Part shown: positions 31,366 through 40,228 of the stretch, one piece after another | How the letters are laid out: every line of letters begins with the position of its first letter | Position numbering within the stretch: the stretch's first letter is position 1 | Assembly (NCBI GenBank): GCA_041675185.1 | Contig: JBAYUH010000003.1 | Span: forward strand, 1 to 56,288 | Length of the DNA stretch: 56,288 nucleotides | Reading direction: 5' to 3' | Origin: UBA1557 sp041675185 | Lineage (GTDB): Bacteria > Patescibacteriota > Patescibacteriia > Magasanikbacterales > UBA922 | Notes under the pieces: model-generated | The model's database searches: none | Told to the model about the DNA's origin: nothing | What the model saw: only the letters and a program-made list of their open reading frames with translations | Translations under genes and position numbers: made by a program

Positions 31366-32433
31366 ATGATTATCTATTTATTTTATTTTGGTTTTACTTT
31401 TCTTGTCTCTGTAGTGACAACTTTTTTTGTGACTATACTTATGAGAAAGTGTGGTATAGTGGACAAAGCTGGTAAGGAAAAAAGAAAAATTCACAAGAAA
31501 ACTATTGCGCTTGGTGGGGGATTAGCTATATTTTTTAGTTTTTTCTTGTCAGTTTTATTAACCTGGTTTTTGACTGATAATTTCACTTATGAAATTGTTG
31601 GGCGTAATTTGTTGGGATTATTTTTTGGTTCTTTGATTTTGGTTATTGGTGGAATTTTGGATGATAAATATAATTTGAGACCTAAATTACAAATAGTTTT
31701 TCCTATTTTGGCAACTTTGGTTATCATTTTTTCTGGTATTGGTCCACATGTTATCTCCAATCCTTTTGGTGGAATTATTAGACTTGATTTTTGGAAAATT
31801 AGTCTTGGTAATCTTGGTGTATTTGTAGTAGTGGCTGATTTGTTAGTTTTCTTTTGGCTTATGGGTATGATGTTTACTACCAAGTTTCTTGACGGTCTTG
31901 ATGGTTTGGTTTCGGGGATTGTGATTATTGGTGCTTTGGTTCTTTTCTTTTTTTCTTTACAAACACAATGGTATCAGCCTGATGTAGCGATGCTGGCTAT
32001 AATTTTGACTGGAGCTACATTGGGATTTTTAGTTTGGAATTGGTTTCCAGCCAAAATATTTCTTGGTGAAGGTGGTAGTTTGTTAACAGGATTTTTATTG
32101 GGTAGTCTGGCTATAATTTCTGGTGGGAAATTGGCAATTACTCTTTTGGTAATGGCTGTACCTGTTTTGGATGTGGGAAGAGTGATAATCAAACGTATAA
32201 GAAACAAAAAACCAATTTATATTGGCGACAATGAACATTTACATTTTCGTTTGTTGGAAAGTGGACTAAGTCAGAAACAAGCTGTATTATTATTATATAG
32301 TATTTCATTTTTGTTTGGTCTTTCAGCTTTGTTTTTGCAAAGTAAACAAAAATTATTTTCTTTAATTTTTCTTTTTGTGGTGATGTTGCTTTTGGGTATT
32401 TGGTTTAGTAAAAAGAAGTTGAAGAATGTGTAG
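31366..32433 (+). CDS. MraY/WecA-type polyprenyl-phosphate sugar-1-phosphate transferase
   Basis: A 355-residue protein with about 10-11 TM helices. Family motifs: DKAGKEKRKIHKKTIALGGG near the N-terminus (K-IH-K and GGG), GGILDDKYNLRPK (DDxxxLRP), TTKFLDGLDGLVSG, NWFPAKIFLGEGGSLLTG (the usual MGDxGS reads LGEGGS) and DNEHLHFRLL (HxHxR). It loads a sugar-1-P on undecaprenyl phosphate. The HFRL/HLHFR end and lack of a MraY-type loop favour the WecA/TagO branch, i.e. priming of a wall or surface glycan. An extended -10 (TGCTATACT) lies about 20 bp upstream. Confidence 0.9.
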   Translation: MIIYLFYFGFTFLVSVVTTFFVTILMRKCGIVDKAGKEKRKIHKKTIALGGGLAIFFSFFLSVLLTWFLTDNFTYEIVGRNLLGLFFGSLILVIGGILDDKYNLRPKLQIVFPILATLVIIFSGIGPHVISNPFGGIIRLDFWKISLGNLGVFVVVADLLVFFWLMGMMFTTKFLDGLDGLVSGIVIIGALVLFFFSLQTQWYQPDVAMLAIILTGATLGFLVWNWFPAKIFLGEGGSLLTGFLLGSLAIISGGKLAITLLVMAVPVLDVGRVIIKRIRNKKPIYIGDNEHLHFRLLESGLSQKQAVLLLYSISFLFGLSALFLQSKQKLFSLIFLFVVMLLLGIWFSKKKLKNV

Positions 32434-32448
32434 TGAGGAATGGGGGAC

Positions 32449-32470
32449 GGGGAATGAGGAATGTGGAATG
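32449..32470 (+). repeat. GGAATGAGGAA repeat, intergenic copy
   Basis: 22 bp that match 46990-47011, inside a GT2 coding region, with one difference. Further partial copies (AGTGAGGAATGGGGGACG) precede it. Confidence 0.75.
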
Positions 32471-32530
32471 TAATTGATTTAGATTTTTAAAATTGTTTTT
32501 TATTTTGTTTGTTATCTATATACTTATATT

Positions 32531-32995
32531 ATGAAAAAAAACAATAATTTCAAATTTTATTTTTTTATAGTTTTTATTGTAGTAGCAATATTCTTGTTTT
32601 TTTGGCAGAGATTTCATTGGCCAAGTGCAACTGTATCTTTGAAAAACCAGACTTTACATGTCCTCGTGGCTGATAGTATTTATCGTCAACAAAAAGGTCT
32701 GGGTGGTAGGACTAGTATTGCACCTTATGATGGTATGATTTTCCCTTTTGCCATGCTTAGTAAACACGCTTTTATTATGAGGAATATGAATTTTCCTATA
32801 GATATTATTTGGCTCAAAAAAGGGGAAGTAGTGGATTATGCGCCAAATGTACAGATAGAGCCAAATCATACAGAAGAAACTTATATTCGCTATACTTCAC
32901 GTACTGATGATGATATGGTCTTGGAGTTGTCAGCTGGCTGGGCACAGGCTCATGATTTGAAGATTGGGGACAAAATGACCCTTGTGGAGGACTAG
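32531..32995 (+). CDS. DUF192 family protein
   Basis: A 154-residue protein with an N-terminal TM/signal anchor (about 8-26), then a DUF192 domain: VADSIYRQQKGLGGRTSIAPYDGMIF, HAFIMRNMNFPIDIIWL and VLELSAGWAQAHDLKIGD follow the family pattern (the usual MxfxmxxvxxplDivfld; GxaxxlgxxxGD). Located on the outer face of the membrane. The biochemical role of the family is unknown. Confidence 0.88.
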   Translation: MKKNNNFKFYFFIVFIVVAIFLFFWQRFHWPSATVSLKNQTLHVLVADSIYRQQKGLGGRTSIAPYDGMIFPFAMLSKHAFIMRNMNFPIDIIWLKKGEVVDYAPNVQIEPNHTEETYIRYTSRTDDDMVLELSAGWAQAHDLKIGDKMTLVED

Positions 32996-32997
32996 TC

Positions 32998-33026
32998 TTG
33001 ACTTATTCTACTTAATTTAGTATAAT
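32998..33026 (+). promoter_or_regulatory. Promoter of rplU
   Basis: TTGACT (32998-33003), 17 bp, TATAAT (33021-33026). The leader (about 75 nt) contains the hairpin GTCTTG/CAAGAC (33063-33077), a possible autoregulatory site. Confidence 0.8.
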
Positions 33027-33106
33027 ATCCACGTTTCCTAAAAACAATTTTATCTTAGCAGAGTCTTGTGTCAAGACAATAATAATAAATTTTTAAAAAC
33101 AAAAAT

Positions 33107-33421
33107 ATGTTTGCAGTCATTCAAACTGGTGGAAAGCAATATCTTGTCAAAGATGGTGATCTCCTAAAAGTTGAAAAATTAGAAGTTGAAGTTGGTAAAG
33201 AGGTCATTTTTGATGAGGTTTTGATGCTTGCCAAAGAAGATGGTACTGATGTACAAATCGGCAAACCATTTTTGGAAGGTGTAAGTATTGTTGCAATGTG
33301 TGAAGAACAAGGAAAAAACAGAACTATCCGCGTTGTAAAATATAAACGAAAAATACGTTACAAAAAAGTTCATGGTCATAGACAACGTTATACTAAGATC
33401 AAAGTGAAAGAAGTGAAATAG
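33107..33421 (+). CDS. rplU: Ribosomal protein L21
   Basis: A 104-residue protein, normal length. MFAVIQTGGKQYLVKDGDLLKVEKL is the classic start, and YKRKIRYKKVHGHRQRYTKIKV near the C-terminus is the 23S-binding signature (K-R-R-GHRQ). It belongs to the large ribosomal subunit. In most bacteria rpmA (L27) follows; here a terminator and the convergent recR follow instead, so L21 is transcribed alone. Confidence 0.97.
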   Translation: MFAVIQTGGKQYLVKDGDLLKVEKLEVEVGKEVIFDEVLMLAKEDGTDVQIGKPFLEGVSIVAMCEEQGKNRTIRVVKYKRKIRYKKVHGHRQRYTKIKVKEVK

Positions 33422-33459
33422 CATGTAACATGTAACACGTATCACGTAACACATATTAA

Positions 33460-33484
33460 AAACCGCTTGAAAGCGGTTTTTTTG
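33460..33484. terminator. Terminator between rplU and recR
   Basis: AAACCGCT (33460-33467) pairs with AGCGGTTT (33472-33479), then TTTTT. Short iterated motifs (GTAACATGTAACACGT) precede it. Confidence 0.85.
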
Positions 33485-33509
33485 TATTTAAAATTTTATT
33501 TATTAGTGC

Positions 33510-34112
33510 CTATTTATTTGATACTCTATTTTTCAAAGCACTGCTCAAAGTTATTTCATCAGCATATTGCAAGTCACTACCCATCGGAAGTCCACGGGCT
33601 AGGCGGGTGACTTTTATTTCTGGTTTTAGTTTTTTTATTTGTCTTTCCAAATACATCATCGTGGTTTCACCACTGATATCAGGATTGAGAGCAAGTATTA
33701 CCTCGTCTATTTCATTTTTGTGGAGTCTAGTCATTAGTTCATTTATTTTTAGAAATTTACTAATATTTTCATCATCTGGTTTCAAAGTTCCACGCAAGAT
33801 ATGGTAAACGCCAGTAAATTCTTTGGTCTTTTCAATTGTTTCTCTATCTTGTGGTTGTGATACTACGCAAATGACTTTGTGATCACGTCTAATATCAATA
33901 CAAAAACTACAAGGACTAGTGTCTCCGAAGTCCCAACACACTTCACAGCTTTTGATATTTTCTATCAATTCTTTTAAGGCTATTGTCAATTCAGCTACAT
34001 CTTTTTTACCAGATTTTAGTAAATAAAAAACAAAGCGTTCGGCTGTGCGATGACCAACACTAGGTAGGCGAGAAAACGCTTTGATTAGATTTTGAATGGG
34101 TTTTGAATACAT
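33510..34112 (-). CDS. recR: RecR recombination mediator
   Basis: 200 residues from the start at 34112 (MYSKPIQNLIKAFSRLPSVG); ten extra in-frame residues upstream do not fit the family. An HhH region (LPSVGHRTAERFVFYLL) precedes a zinc finger CEVCWDFGDTSPCSFC, the Toprim domain (VVSQPQDRETIEKT ... GVYHILRGTLKPDD, EVILALNPDISGETTMMYL) and the Walker-like C-terminus (TRLARGLPMGSDLQYAD). RecR with RecO/RecF loads RecA at gaps. Gene order dnaB-ybaB-recR on the minus strand lacks the usual dnaX. Confidence 0.96.
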   Translation of the reverse strand: MYSKPIQNLIKAFSRLPSVGHRTAERFVFYLLKSGKKDVAELTIALKELIENIKSCEVCWDFGDTSPCSFCIDIRRDHKVICVVSQPQDRETIEKTKEFTGVYHILRGTLKPDDENISKFLKINELMTRLHKNEIDEVILALNPDISGETTMMYLERQIKKLKPEIKVTRLARGLPMGSDLQYADEITLSSALKNRVSNK

Positions 34113-34140
34113 TTTTGTAAATATACAATAGTAAAATAAC

Positions 34141-34225
34141 AAATTTCAAATAATATACAAATCACAAATTTTATTTTTTTGTTATTGTTTGTTGTAATTT
34201 ATTTGGAATTTGTGTATTTTTAATT
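34141..34225. repeat. AT-rich palindrome between recR and ybaB
   Basis: ACAAATTTCAAATAATATAC then GTAATTTATTTGGAATTTGT: imperfect inverted halves of the CAAATTCCAAAT family. Confidence 0.6.
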
Positions 34226-34242
34226 GTTTATTTTGTAAAGAT

Positions 34243-34539
34243 TTAACTAAGTCCTGGAATATTTGGCAATCCACCCATTTCTTTCATCTTCATTGCCATT
34301 ACACGTTGCATTTTTCTGAGTGCATCAGAGTGAGCATCTTTGAAAGAAGATTCTAATTTTGATTTTTTACCAACTTCGAGCATATCTTCAGAAACATTTA
34401 CATTGGTTATTTCTAGATTGCCGTTCATAGTCAATTCTACACCATTTGATTTGGTAGTAATACTTTCTTGTGAAAGTTTACTTTGCATTTCTTTAGCTTG
34501 ATCACGAAGATCTTTGAATTGTTTTAGTTTGTTGAACAT
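34243..34539 (-). CDS. YbaB/EbfC nucleoid-associated protein
   Basis: A 98-residue protein of usual size with the YbaB pattern: MFNKLKQFKDLRDQAKEMQ helix, a central strand region (SNGVELTMNGNLEITNVNV) and DAHSDALRKMQRVMAMKMKEMGGLPNIPG at the C-terminus. It forms a dimer that binds DNA non-specifically. It is the middle gene of dnaB-ybaB-recR. Confidence 0.93.
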   Translation of the reverse strand: MFNKLKQFKDLRDQAKEMQSKLSQESITTKSNGVELTMNGNLEITNVNVSEDMLEVGKKSKLESSFKDAHSDALRKMQRVMAMKMKEMGGLPNIPGLS

Positions 34540-34612
34540 ACGTTTTTTATTTAAAATTTTGTTAATTAATTAAAAATATTTTATAACTATATTTTATCAA
34601 ATAAAGTGGATG

Positions 34613-34690
34613 TTTGAAAGGCTTGAAAGGCAGTTTTTATATTATAGCCTCTCAAGTTTTTTTGGCTTTTTAAGCATTTCCAGCCTTTTT
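34613..34690. repeat. AAGGCTTGAAAG palindrome upstream of ybaB
   Basis: TTGAAAGGCTTGAAAGGCAG, then TAGCCTCTCAAG, TTTTTGGCTTTTTAAGC and CCAGCCTTTTT: inverted arrays of one short unit. Confidence 0.7.
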
Positions 34691-36083
34691 ACTCCGGACT
34701 TTCATAAGTTGTATCAGTATCCAAATTTTTGAAAGAGGTACGAGCTTCATCAAAAAATGTACGAATGACTCCGGTCGGACCATTTCTATGCTTGGCAACA
34801 TGAATTTCGGCAATATTTCTTTCATCTGGTGGAATATCTTCTAGACGATAATTTCTATCAGCTGCTTTACGATAAAGAAACATCACAATATCAGCATCCT
34901 GTTCTATACTACCAGATTCACGTAAATGTGACAATTTTGGGATAGCTGGTTTGCTTTGTTCTACTGCACGAGAAAGCTGAGAAAGAGCAATAACAGGAAT
35001 ATTTAGTTCACGAGCAATACCTTTCAAATTTCTACTGATGACAGCGACTTCTTGTACACGGTTACTACTATTTTTGTCATTGTGTGATTCCATAAGTTGC
35101 ATATAATCAATAACAATCATACCCAATCCGTGTTCAGCTTGTAAACGTCTAGCTTTAGTTCTAATTTGCATAACGTTGTTGCCAGGTGTGTCATCAATAT
35201 AAATTGGTGCTTCAGATAGTACGCCCATGGCATGTCCAATACGCGGGAAATCATCACTATCTGGTTTGTCTGATAAGTTGCCTGTACGCATCTTCCACAA
35301 GTCAATACCAGCTTCAGCACAAAGCATTCTATCTACCAATTGTTCTTTACTCATTTCTAATGAAAAGAAGCCTACAGGTACCTTATATTTCGTTGCAGCG
35401 TGTCTGGCAATATCAAGTGCAAAAGAAGTCTTACCCACAGATGGGCGAGCTGCCAAAATTATTAAGTCAGATTTTTGGAAACCAGCCATTAGTTCATCTA
35501 GTTTTTTGATACCACTTGGTACACCGCGCAATTTACCTTTTTCTTTGTGTAGTTCATCAATACGTTCAAAAGCAGTACTCAAAACACCGCGAATAGAAAC
35601 AAAAGTTTGTTTGCTTTGTTTTTGAGTAATAGTATAGAGTTGCTGTTGAGCTTGGTCTAATAGTTGTTCTACATCATCAGCGTCTTCTTGATAACCAAGT
35701 TTGGCTATTTCATGAGCAGAGTTTAGAAGTTGTCTAAGTGTAGATTTTCTTTTGATAATCTCAGCATATTGTTGGATATGTGAAGCTGTTGGTACAGAGT
35801 TGGACAATTCTATTAGATAACTTTTGCCACCACAACTTTCTAGTAGTTTTCTTTCTTCCAATCTATTTGCTACAGTCAATACATCTATGGGTTCATTTTT
35901 TTGGTACAACTCCAACATTATTTCGTAAATAAAAGAATGTGAACGTTTGTAAAAATCTGTTTCATTTACTATGTCAGAAATTTTCAACATGGCATCTTTG
36001 TCAATCAAAATAGAGCCTAATAATGATTTTTCAGCTTCAATATTTTGTGGTGGTATTTTTTCTAGTTGAGTAATATCTGGCAT
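34689..36083 (-). CDS. dnaB: DnaB replicative DNA helicase
   Basis: 464 residues. The N-terminal helical domain (PPQNIEAEKSLLGSILIDKDAM, 10-110) precedes the RecA-like motor with Walker A ARPSVGKTSFALDIA, FFSLEMSKEQLVDRML, Walker B IVIDYMQLM, NLKGIARELNIPVIALSQLSR and SHLRESGSIEQDADIVMFLYR. No intein is present, which is notable as dnaB often carries one. It unwinds DNA at the fork as a hexamer. Divergent from the GT4 gene at 36266. Confidence 0.96.
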   Translation of the reverse strand: MPDITQLEKIPPQNIEAEKSLLGSILIDKDAMLKISDIVNETDFYKRSHSFIYEIMLELYQKNEPIDVLTVANRLEERKLLESCGGKSYLIELSNSVPTASHIQQYAEIIKRKSTLRQLLNSAHEIAKLGYQEDADDVEQLLDQAQQQLYTITQKQSKQTFVSIRGVLSTAFERIDELHKEKGKLRGVPSGIKKLDELMAGFQKSDLIILAARPSVGKTSFALDIARHAATKYKVPVGFFSLEMSKEQLVDRMLCAEAGIDLWKMRTGNLSDKPDSDDFPRIGHAMGVLSEAPIYIDDTPGNNVMQIRTKARRLQAEHGLGMIVIDYMQLMESHNDKNSSNRVQEVAVISRNLKGIARELNIPVIALSQLSRAVEQSKPAIPKLSHLRESGSIEQDADIVMFLYRKAADRNYRLEDIPPDERNIAEIHVAKHRNGPTGVIRTFFDEARTSFKNLDTDTTYESPE

Positions 36084-36207
36084 AAATAGTTGTTTGAATA
36101 CGTTGTTATATTACCGCAGATTTGAATTGGATTCAAGCTAAAAAAAATATTTTTGTGTGTATGCTGTGTTTAATTTGTTGACAAGATTTTTTTCAATTTT
36201 AAAAGCA

Positions 36208-36235
36208 TTGATTTTTTGCTAAGTTATGATATTAT
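36208..36235 (+). promoter_or_regulatory. Promoter of the GT4 gene at 36266
   Basis: TTGATT (36208-36213), 16 bp, TATTAT (36230-36235), 30 bp before the start codon. Confidence 0.6.
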
Positions 36236-36265
36236 AAGTGGCAAAGATAAATATTTGAGTATTTT

Positions 36266-37438
36266 ATGAAAATCTGTCTAATACACAATTTGTACGAACC
36301 ATACGCTAGAGGCGGTGCTGAACAAGTTGTTAAGTCTACTATTGATTATTTTGTTTCTATGGGAAATGAAGTAATTTTGATTACCTCAGCTCAGACAAAA
36401 GAAGAAATTGTAGAGAATGGTAAATTGAAAATTTATCGTATCAAGCAAAAAAATATTTGTGGGTTTTTGGATTTGTACAAACATTCTTTTTTAATTCGTT
36501 TTGTTTGGCATTTGATTGATATGTTTAATTTTGGTATTGCCAAAAAAGTGGGGATAATTTTACAGCAAGAAAAAGTAGGAGTAGTCCATACGCACAATTT
36601 GATGGGACTAAGTTTTTTGATTCCACAAGAAATTAGAAAATTAAAAATAAAAAATATACACACTGTGCACGATGTACAGTTGGTAGAGCCTAGTGGAATT
36701 ATTTTGAAAGCAAAAGAAAAAACTTGTCGTTATCGTGGTTGGTTTATGAAAATGCATATTTTGGTGATGAAGAATTTGGTTGGTTCACCGGATGTAGTGA
36801 TTTCTCCATCGCAATTTTTGTTAAATTTCTACAAAGAAAAAGGATTTTTTGAAAATTCAAAATTGAAATTGTTGGCCAATCCTTTGACTTTTGATTTTCC
36901 AAATATTTTTTCCAAAGAAAAGCACGAAGGATTTAATTTTCTTTATGTGGGACAAATTGAAAAACACAAAGGTATTTTTGAATTATTGGAAGTTTTTCAA
37001 AATATAAAAAATGCTACTTTGCATATAGTAGGTGATGGCACACAATTGGATTTTTTGAAAAAACAGTTTCAGGATTTTAGTAACATTAAATTTTATGGGA
37101 GACTAAATAGAGAAGATTTGTCAAAAATATTTTCTAAAATAGATGTTACAATTTTTTCTTCGATTTGTTATGAAAATTATCCAGCAGTAATTTTTGAAAG
37201 TTTTTATTTTGCTACACCTGTATTGACTTGCAATCATTCTTCTTTGCCTGAGTTTGTAAAAGTAGGGGAGAACGGTTGGCTTTTTGATATAGAAAAAGAA
37301 AATGATTTGGCAGAAAAATTGCAGTGGTGTCTAGAAAATAAAACAGACATACAAAAGATGTCTGAGAATTTTGATACTAAAATTTTTAAAAAAAATAGTG
37401 ATAATTATTTTTTTGAATTGCTGAATTTGTATAAATAA
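36266..37438 (+). CDS. GT4-family glycosyltransferase
   Basis: A 390-residue GT-B enzyme. N-terminal MKICLIHNLYEPYARGGAEQV; donor domain with FLYVGQIEKHKGIFELLEVF, IVGDGTQLDFL and the E-x7-E motif in YENYPAVIFESFYFATPVL. Same broad family as the gene at 13863 but only distantly similar. Its stop codon abuts the convergent membrane-protein gene at 37439 with no terminator between, so the transcripts may overlap. Confidence 0.9.
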   Translation: MKICLIHNLYEPYARGGAEQVVKSTIDYFVSMGNEVILITSAQTKEEIVENGKLKIYRIKQKNICGFLDLYKHSFLIRFVWHLIDMFNFGIAKKVGIILQQEKVGVVHTHNLMGLSFLIPQEIRKLKIKNIHTVHDVQLVEPSGIILKAKEKTCRYRGWFMKMHILVMKNLVGSPDVVISPSQFLLNFYKEKGFFENSKLKLLANPLTFDFPNIFSKEKHEGFNFLYVGQIEKHKGIFELLEVFQNIKNATLHIVGDGTQLDFLKKQFQDFSNIKFYGRLNREDLSKIFSKIDVTIFSSICYENYPAVIFESFYFATPVLTCNHSSLPEFVKVGENGWLFDIEKENDLAEKLQWCLENKTDIQKMSENFDTKIFKKNSDNYFFELLNLYK

Positions 37439-39574
37439 TTATTCTTCTTCTTGTAAAATATATTCATAAACCCAAACTCTACCATTGTCTAGCTCCCACC
37501 AATTGTCAGCATCTACTTTGGCATCATCACGAATCTGAGCAGCTGGACTCCAATAATCAGTGTGGATGAAATAAGCTTTTCTGACTCCAGCAAATTTCAT
37601 GGCTTCTTCCATTGGTTGTCTCTGGGCTTTGACATAAGCCATTTGTCTGAAATATTGATAAAGTGGACCGCCAGTTGGAATAGAATAAAAATATTGCAAA
37701 CCTTGTGAAGTTGGTAAATAACCATCGAAACCAAATTCTGTTAAGGCTGCTGTAGCTACTGCTTGATTGGTGAGAACTATATAATCTTTTTTATTATTAT
37801 TTCTATCAACAATAAATTTTACAGCTATTAAATCAGCTTTTCTCAAATTTTGTCCAGTATATAGTGAAATATTGTCACGAGTCGGGTAGGTAAAAAACCA
37901 GGAGAGTAGAAGTGATAAAGCTAAAAAAATAGATACAAGAATTTGCCAGCTTATTTTGTTTTTTAGTTTTATAAATATTTCTCTAATAGCAATAATAAAA
38001 AACGGTAGAAATAAAATCAAACTTAAATCTAATAATCTAGTACCATATAATTTTTGGTCATAAGAAATTACATCTTTGAATTTTATAGAAGTGATAATCA
38101 AGAAAGACGATGTAGTGAGTGCCAAAAAAGTACTGATGAAAAAGTAAGTGATATTTTGTTTGTATTTTTTTAGAGCTAGGAAAATACCAAAGATAATGAT
38201 TATTATTATTAGGGGTTTCAAAATATCGCGATAATAATACAAAAGTTTTAATAATTTTGGACCACGTTCAATGAAGATATATTGTGGTCTAGCAAAAATA
38301 TTAAAAAAAACTTTAGCATTTTGAAAAGTATTTTGCCAAATTAAAGATCCTTTGTTGAATATAGAATTTAAGTATAGAGCAAAAGGAACAGTAAATGTGA
38401 GAATAAGAATGTACAGCGGATAAAATATTTTTTTGAAATTAGCATATATTTTTTTATAGATAATAGAAGCCAAATAAATTACAAATATTGGTAGACCGAT
38501 GAGTGGGTGTATCGTAGTAGTTAGTATATTGAGTAAAACACCAAAAATATTGGTTTGTATATCACTATGTTTATTTTCATACCAGATCCAAGAGGTTGTA
38601 ATGAGAGAAATAAGTAACGCCAAATTATTTGGTGTGGTAAATATAAAAAAGTTGAGCGGTATCAAAGAAATTAGAAGTAATGCTGGGTATATTTTATTTT
38701 TAAAATTATTTTTTGTGAGGGCAAAATAAAAACAAAGTGGAATAGCGACAGAAGCTAATATTGGGACTATACTTCTGTCCAGCCAAGAGATGTTTAATTT
38801 AGTAATAAAATTTGTAGAGACAACCCACATATATTGTCCGATATAATAAGGTTGTTTTGGAGCAATGAACAGATGTTCTCTTATCCATTTTTCAGTAGCT
38901 TCGTGAACGTGTGGATCAAAACCATAACCATATTTGAAAACAAAAAAAGCTACGTTCAAAATAATAGCTGTGTGGAGTATGATAAGTAATAGGTTGGTTT
39001 TTTGGTTTTTTGATCTTTGTAAAAAAAATAATAAAAGAGCTGAAACTAGAAAGAAAAGTATAAAAATTTTATTACTAAAAAGTGTCCAAGGTGAAATGAT
39101 AGTCTCGTCATAACGATGACTTATAAGAATTGTCAGTATAGTGATTTGTCCAATAAAAATTATGATAGCTAAAATATTTTTTTTTAGATAGTCTGATATT
39201 TGTTTTGTAGTTATTTGTTTTTTTTTGAAAATAATAAAATCTTCTATAGTATTTTTTCTACACAGGTATGAAATTGTAATAGAAGTAAATATGAAGGTAA
39301 AAGAGATAGTAGCCTGGTCTATTTGGTAAAACCAGTAGATAATAGACAATAAAGAAGTGGTCACCGCAATAAGACCTATGGTTCCAAAAAATAGCTTCCA
39401 AAATGAGTTTTCCTGTTTGATAAAACAAATACCAAAAGAATAGCCAAAAAAGGCTATATATAAAACATAAGCCAAAGTTCCTAAAATAGGATTTGTTGTG
39501 TACCATGTTGCTAAGAGTAAAAGGGTTGTAATAAGGGTTGCAAGCGTGGTATACTTTTTGAATAGTGTTGTCAT
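37439..39574 (-). CDS. Large GT-C-like membrane glycosyltransferase, 711 residues
   Basis: About 13-15 TM helices, then a soluble C-terminal domain (from about residue 580) with VDRNNNKKDYIVLTNQAV and TGGPLYQYFRQMAYV. In the large extracytoplasmic loop a GFDPHVHEATEKWIREH segment carries Asp and His residues placed like the catalytic loop of polyprenol-dependent GT-C enzymes. I infer surface-glycan or protein glycosylation from a lipid-linked donor. Its architecture parallels the gene at 40225; the two may be distant paralogues. Confidence 0.7.
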   Translation of the reverse strand: MTTLFKKYTTLATLITTLLLLATWYTTNPILGTLAYVLYIAFFGYSFGICFIKQENSFWKLFFGTIGLIAVTTSLLSIIYWFYQIDQATISFTFIFTSITISYLCRKNTIEDFIIFKKKQITTKQISDYLKKNILAIIIFIGQITILTILISHRYDETIISPWTLFSNKIFILFFLVSALLLFFLQRSKNQKTNLLLIILHTAIILNVAFFVFKYGYGFDPHVHEATEKWIREHLFIAPKQPYYIGQYMWVVSTNFITKLNISWLDRSIVPILASVAIPLCFYFALTKNNFKNKIYPALLLISLIPLNFFIFTTPNNLALLISLITTSWIWYENKHSDIQTNIFGVLLNILTTTIHPLIGLPIFVIYLASIIYKKIYANFKKIFYPLYILILTFTVPFALYLNSIFNKGSLIWQNTFQNAKVFFNIFARPQYIFIERGPKLLKLLYYYRDILKPLIIIIIIFGIFLALKKYKQNITYFFISTFLALTTSSFLIITSIKFKDVISYDQKLYGTRLLDLSLILFLPFFIIAIREIFIKLKNKISWQILVSIFLALSLLLSWFFTYPTRDNISLYTGQNLRKADLIAVKFIVDRNNNKKDYIVLTNQAVATAALTEFGFDGYLPTSQGLQYFYSIPTGGPLYQYFRQMAYVKAQRQPMEEAMKFAGVRKAYFIHTDYWSPAAQIRDDAKVDADNWWELDNGRVWVYEYILQEEE

Positions 39575-39604
39575 AAGGTCTAATTTGATTATTATAACAA
39601 ATTT

Positions 39605-40228
39605 ATGTCTTTTATCAAGGATTTCAAAGATAAGAATTTTGATTTGTTTGAATATCTACCAGCTACTGAAGTGCATCCACACGATCATTTTTTGGCTGTG
39701 ACAATTTTGCGTCTTTTGCCAAAGAACATTACTCCCAACAAAATTAGTTTATTTCGTATTTTTGCTACCCCTTTTGTTTTTTTGTTGATTTTTTTTGGGT
39801 ATTACAATGTTGGTGTTATCTGTTTTGTACTAGTAGCCTTCACTGATGCTATGGATGGATCACTTGCTAGAACACAAAATAAAATAACTAAATTCGGTAT
39901 GCTTACAGATCCTTTGGCTGACAAGCTCCTGATTGGCTCTATGGTACTACTTCTTGTATTTAAATATTTGGATTTTTGGTTGGGGATTGTGGTATTGGTT
40001 ATAGAAATTATTTTTATTATTGCGGCTTTTGTTTATCGTGTGAAGTTCAAGACTGTTCGTATGGCCAATCTGTGGGGGAAGATAAAAATGTTTTTGCAAG
40101 TATTGGCAATTTGTAGTGTGCTTATAGCTTTGGTTTTTGAAAATCAGACTTTTCTCAATATAGCCAATGTGATTTTGGGATTATCAGTAGGCTTTGCTTT
40201 AGTTAGTTTATTTCGGCATGGTATATGA
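39605..40228 (+). CDS. CDP-alcohol phosphatidyltransferase
   Basis: A 207-residue protein with about six TM helices. The family signature D(x2)DG(x2)AR(x8)G(x3)D(x3)D is complete: DAMDGSLARTQ ... FGMLTDPLADK. It transfers a phosphatidyl or related group from a CDP-alcohol (PgsA-like) to make phospholipid head groups. CPR cells often lack full lipid synthesis, so this may remodel acquired lipids (inference). It overlaps the next gene by 4 bp (ATGA), a sign of coupling. Confidence 0.9.
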   Translation: MSFIKDFKDKNFDLFEYLPATEVHPHDHFLAVTILRLLPKNITPNKISLFRIFATPFVFLLIFFGYYNVGVICFVLVAFTDAMDGSLARTQNKITKFGMLTDPLADKLLIGSMVLLLVFKYLDFWLGIVVLVIEIIFIIAAFVYRVKFKTVRMANLWGKIKMFLQVLAICSVLIALVFENQTFLNIANVILGLSVGFALVSLFRHGI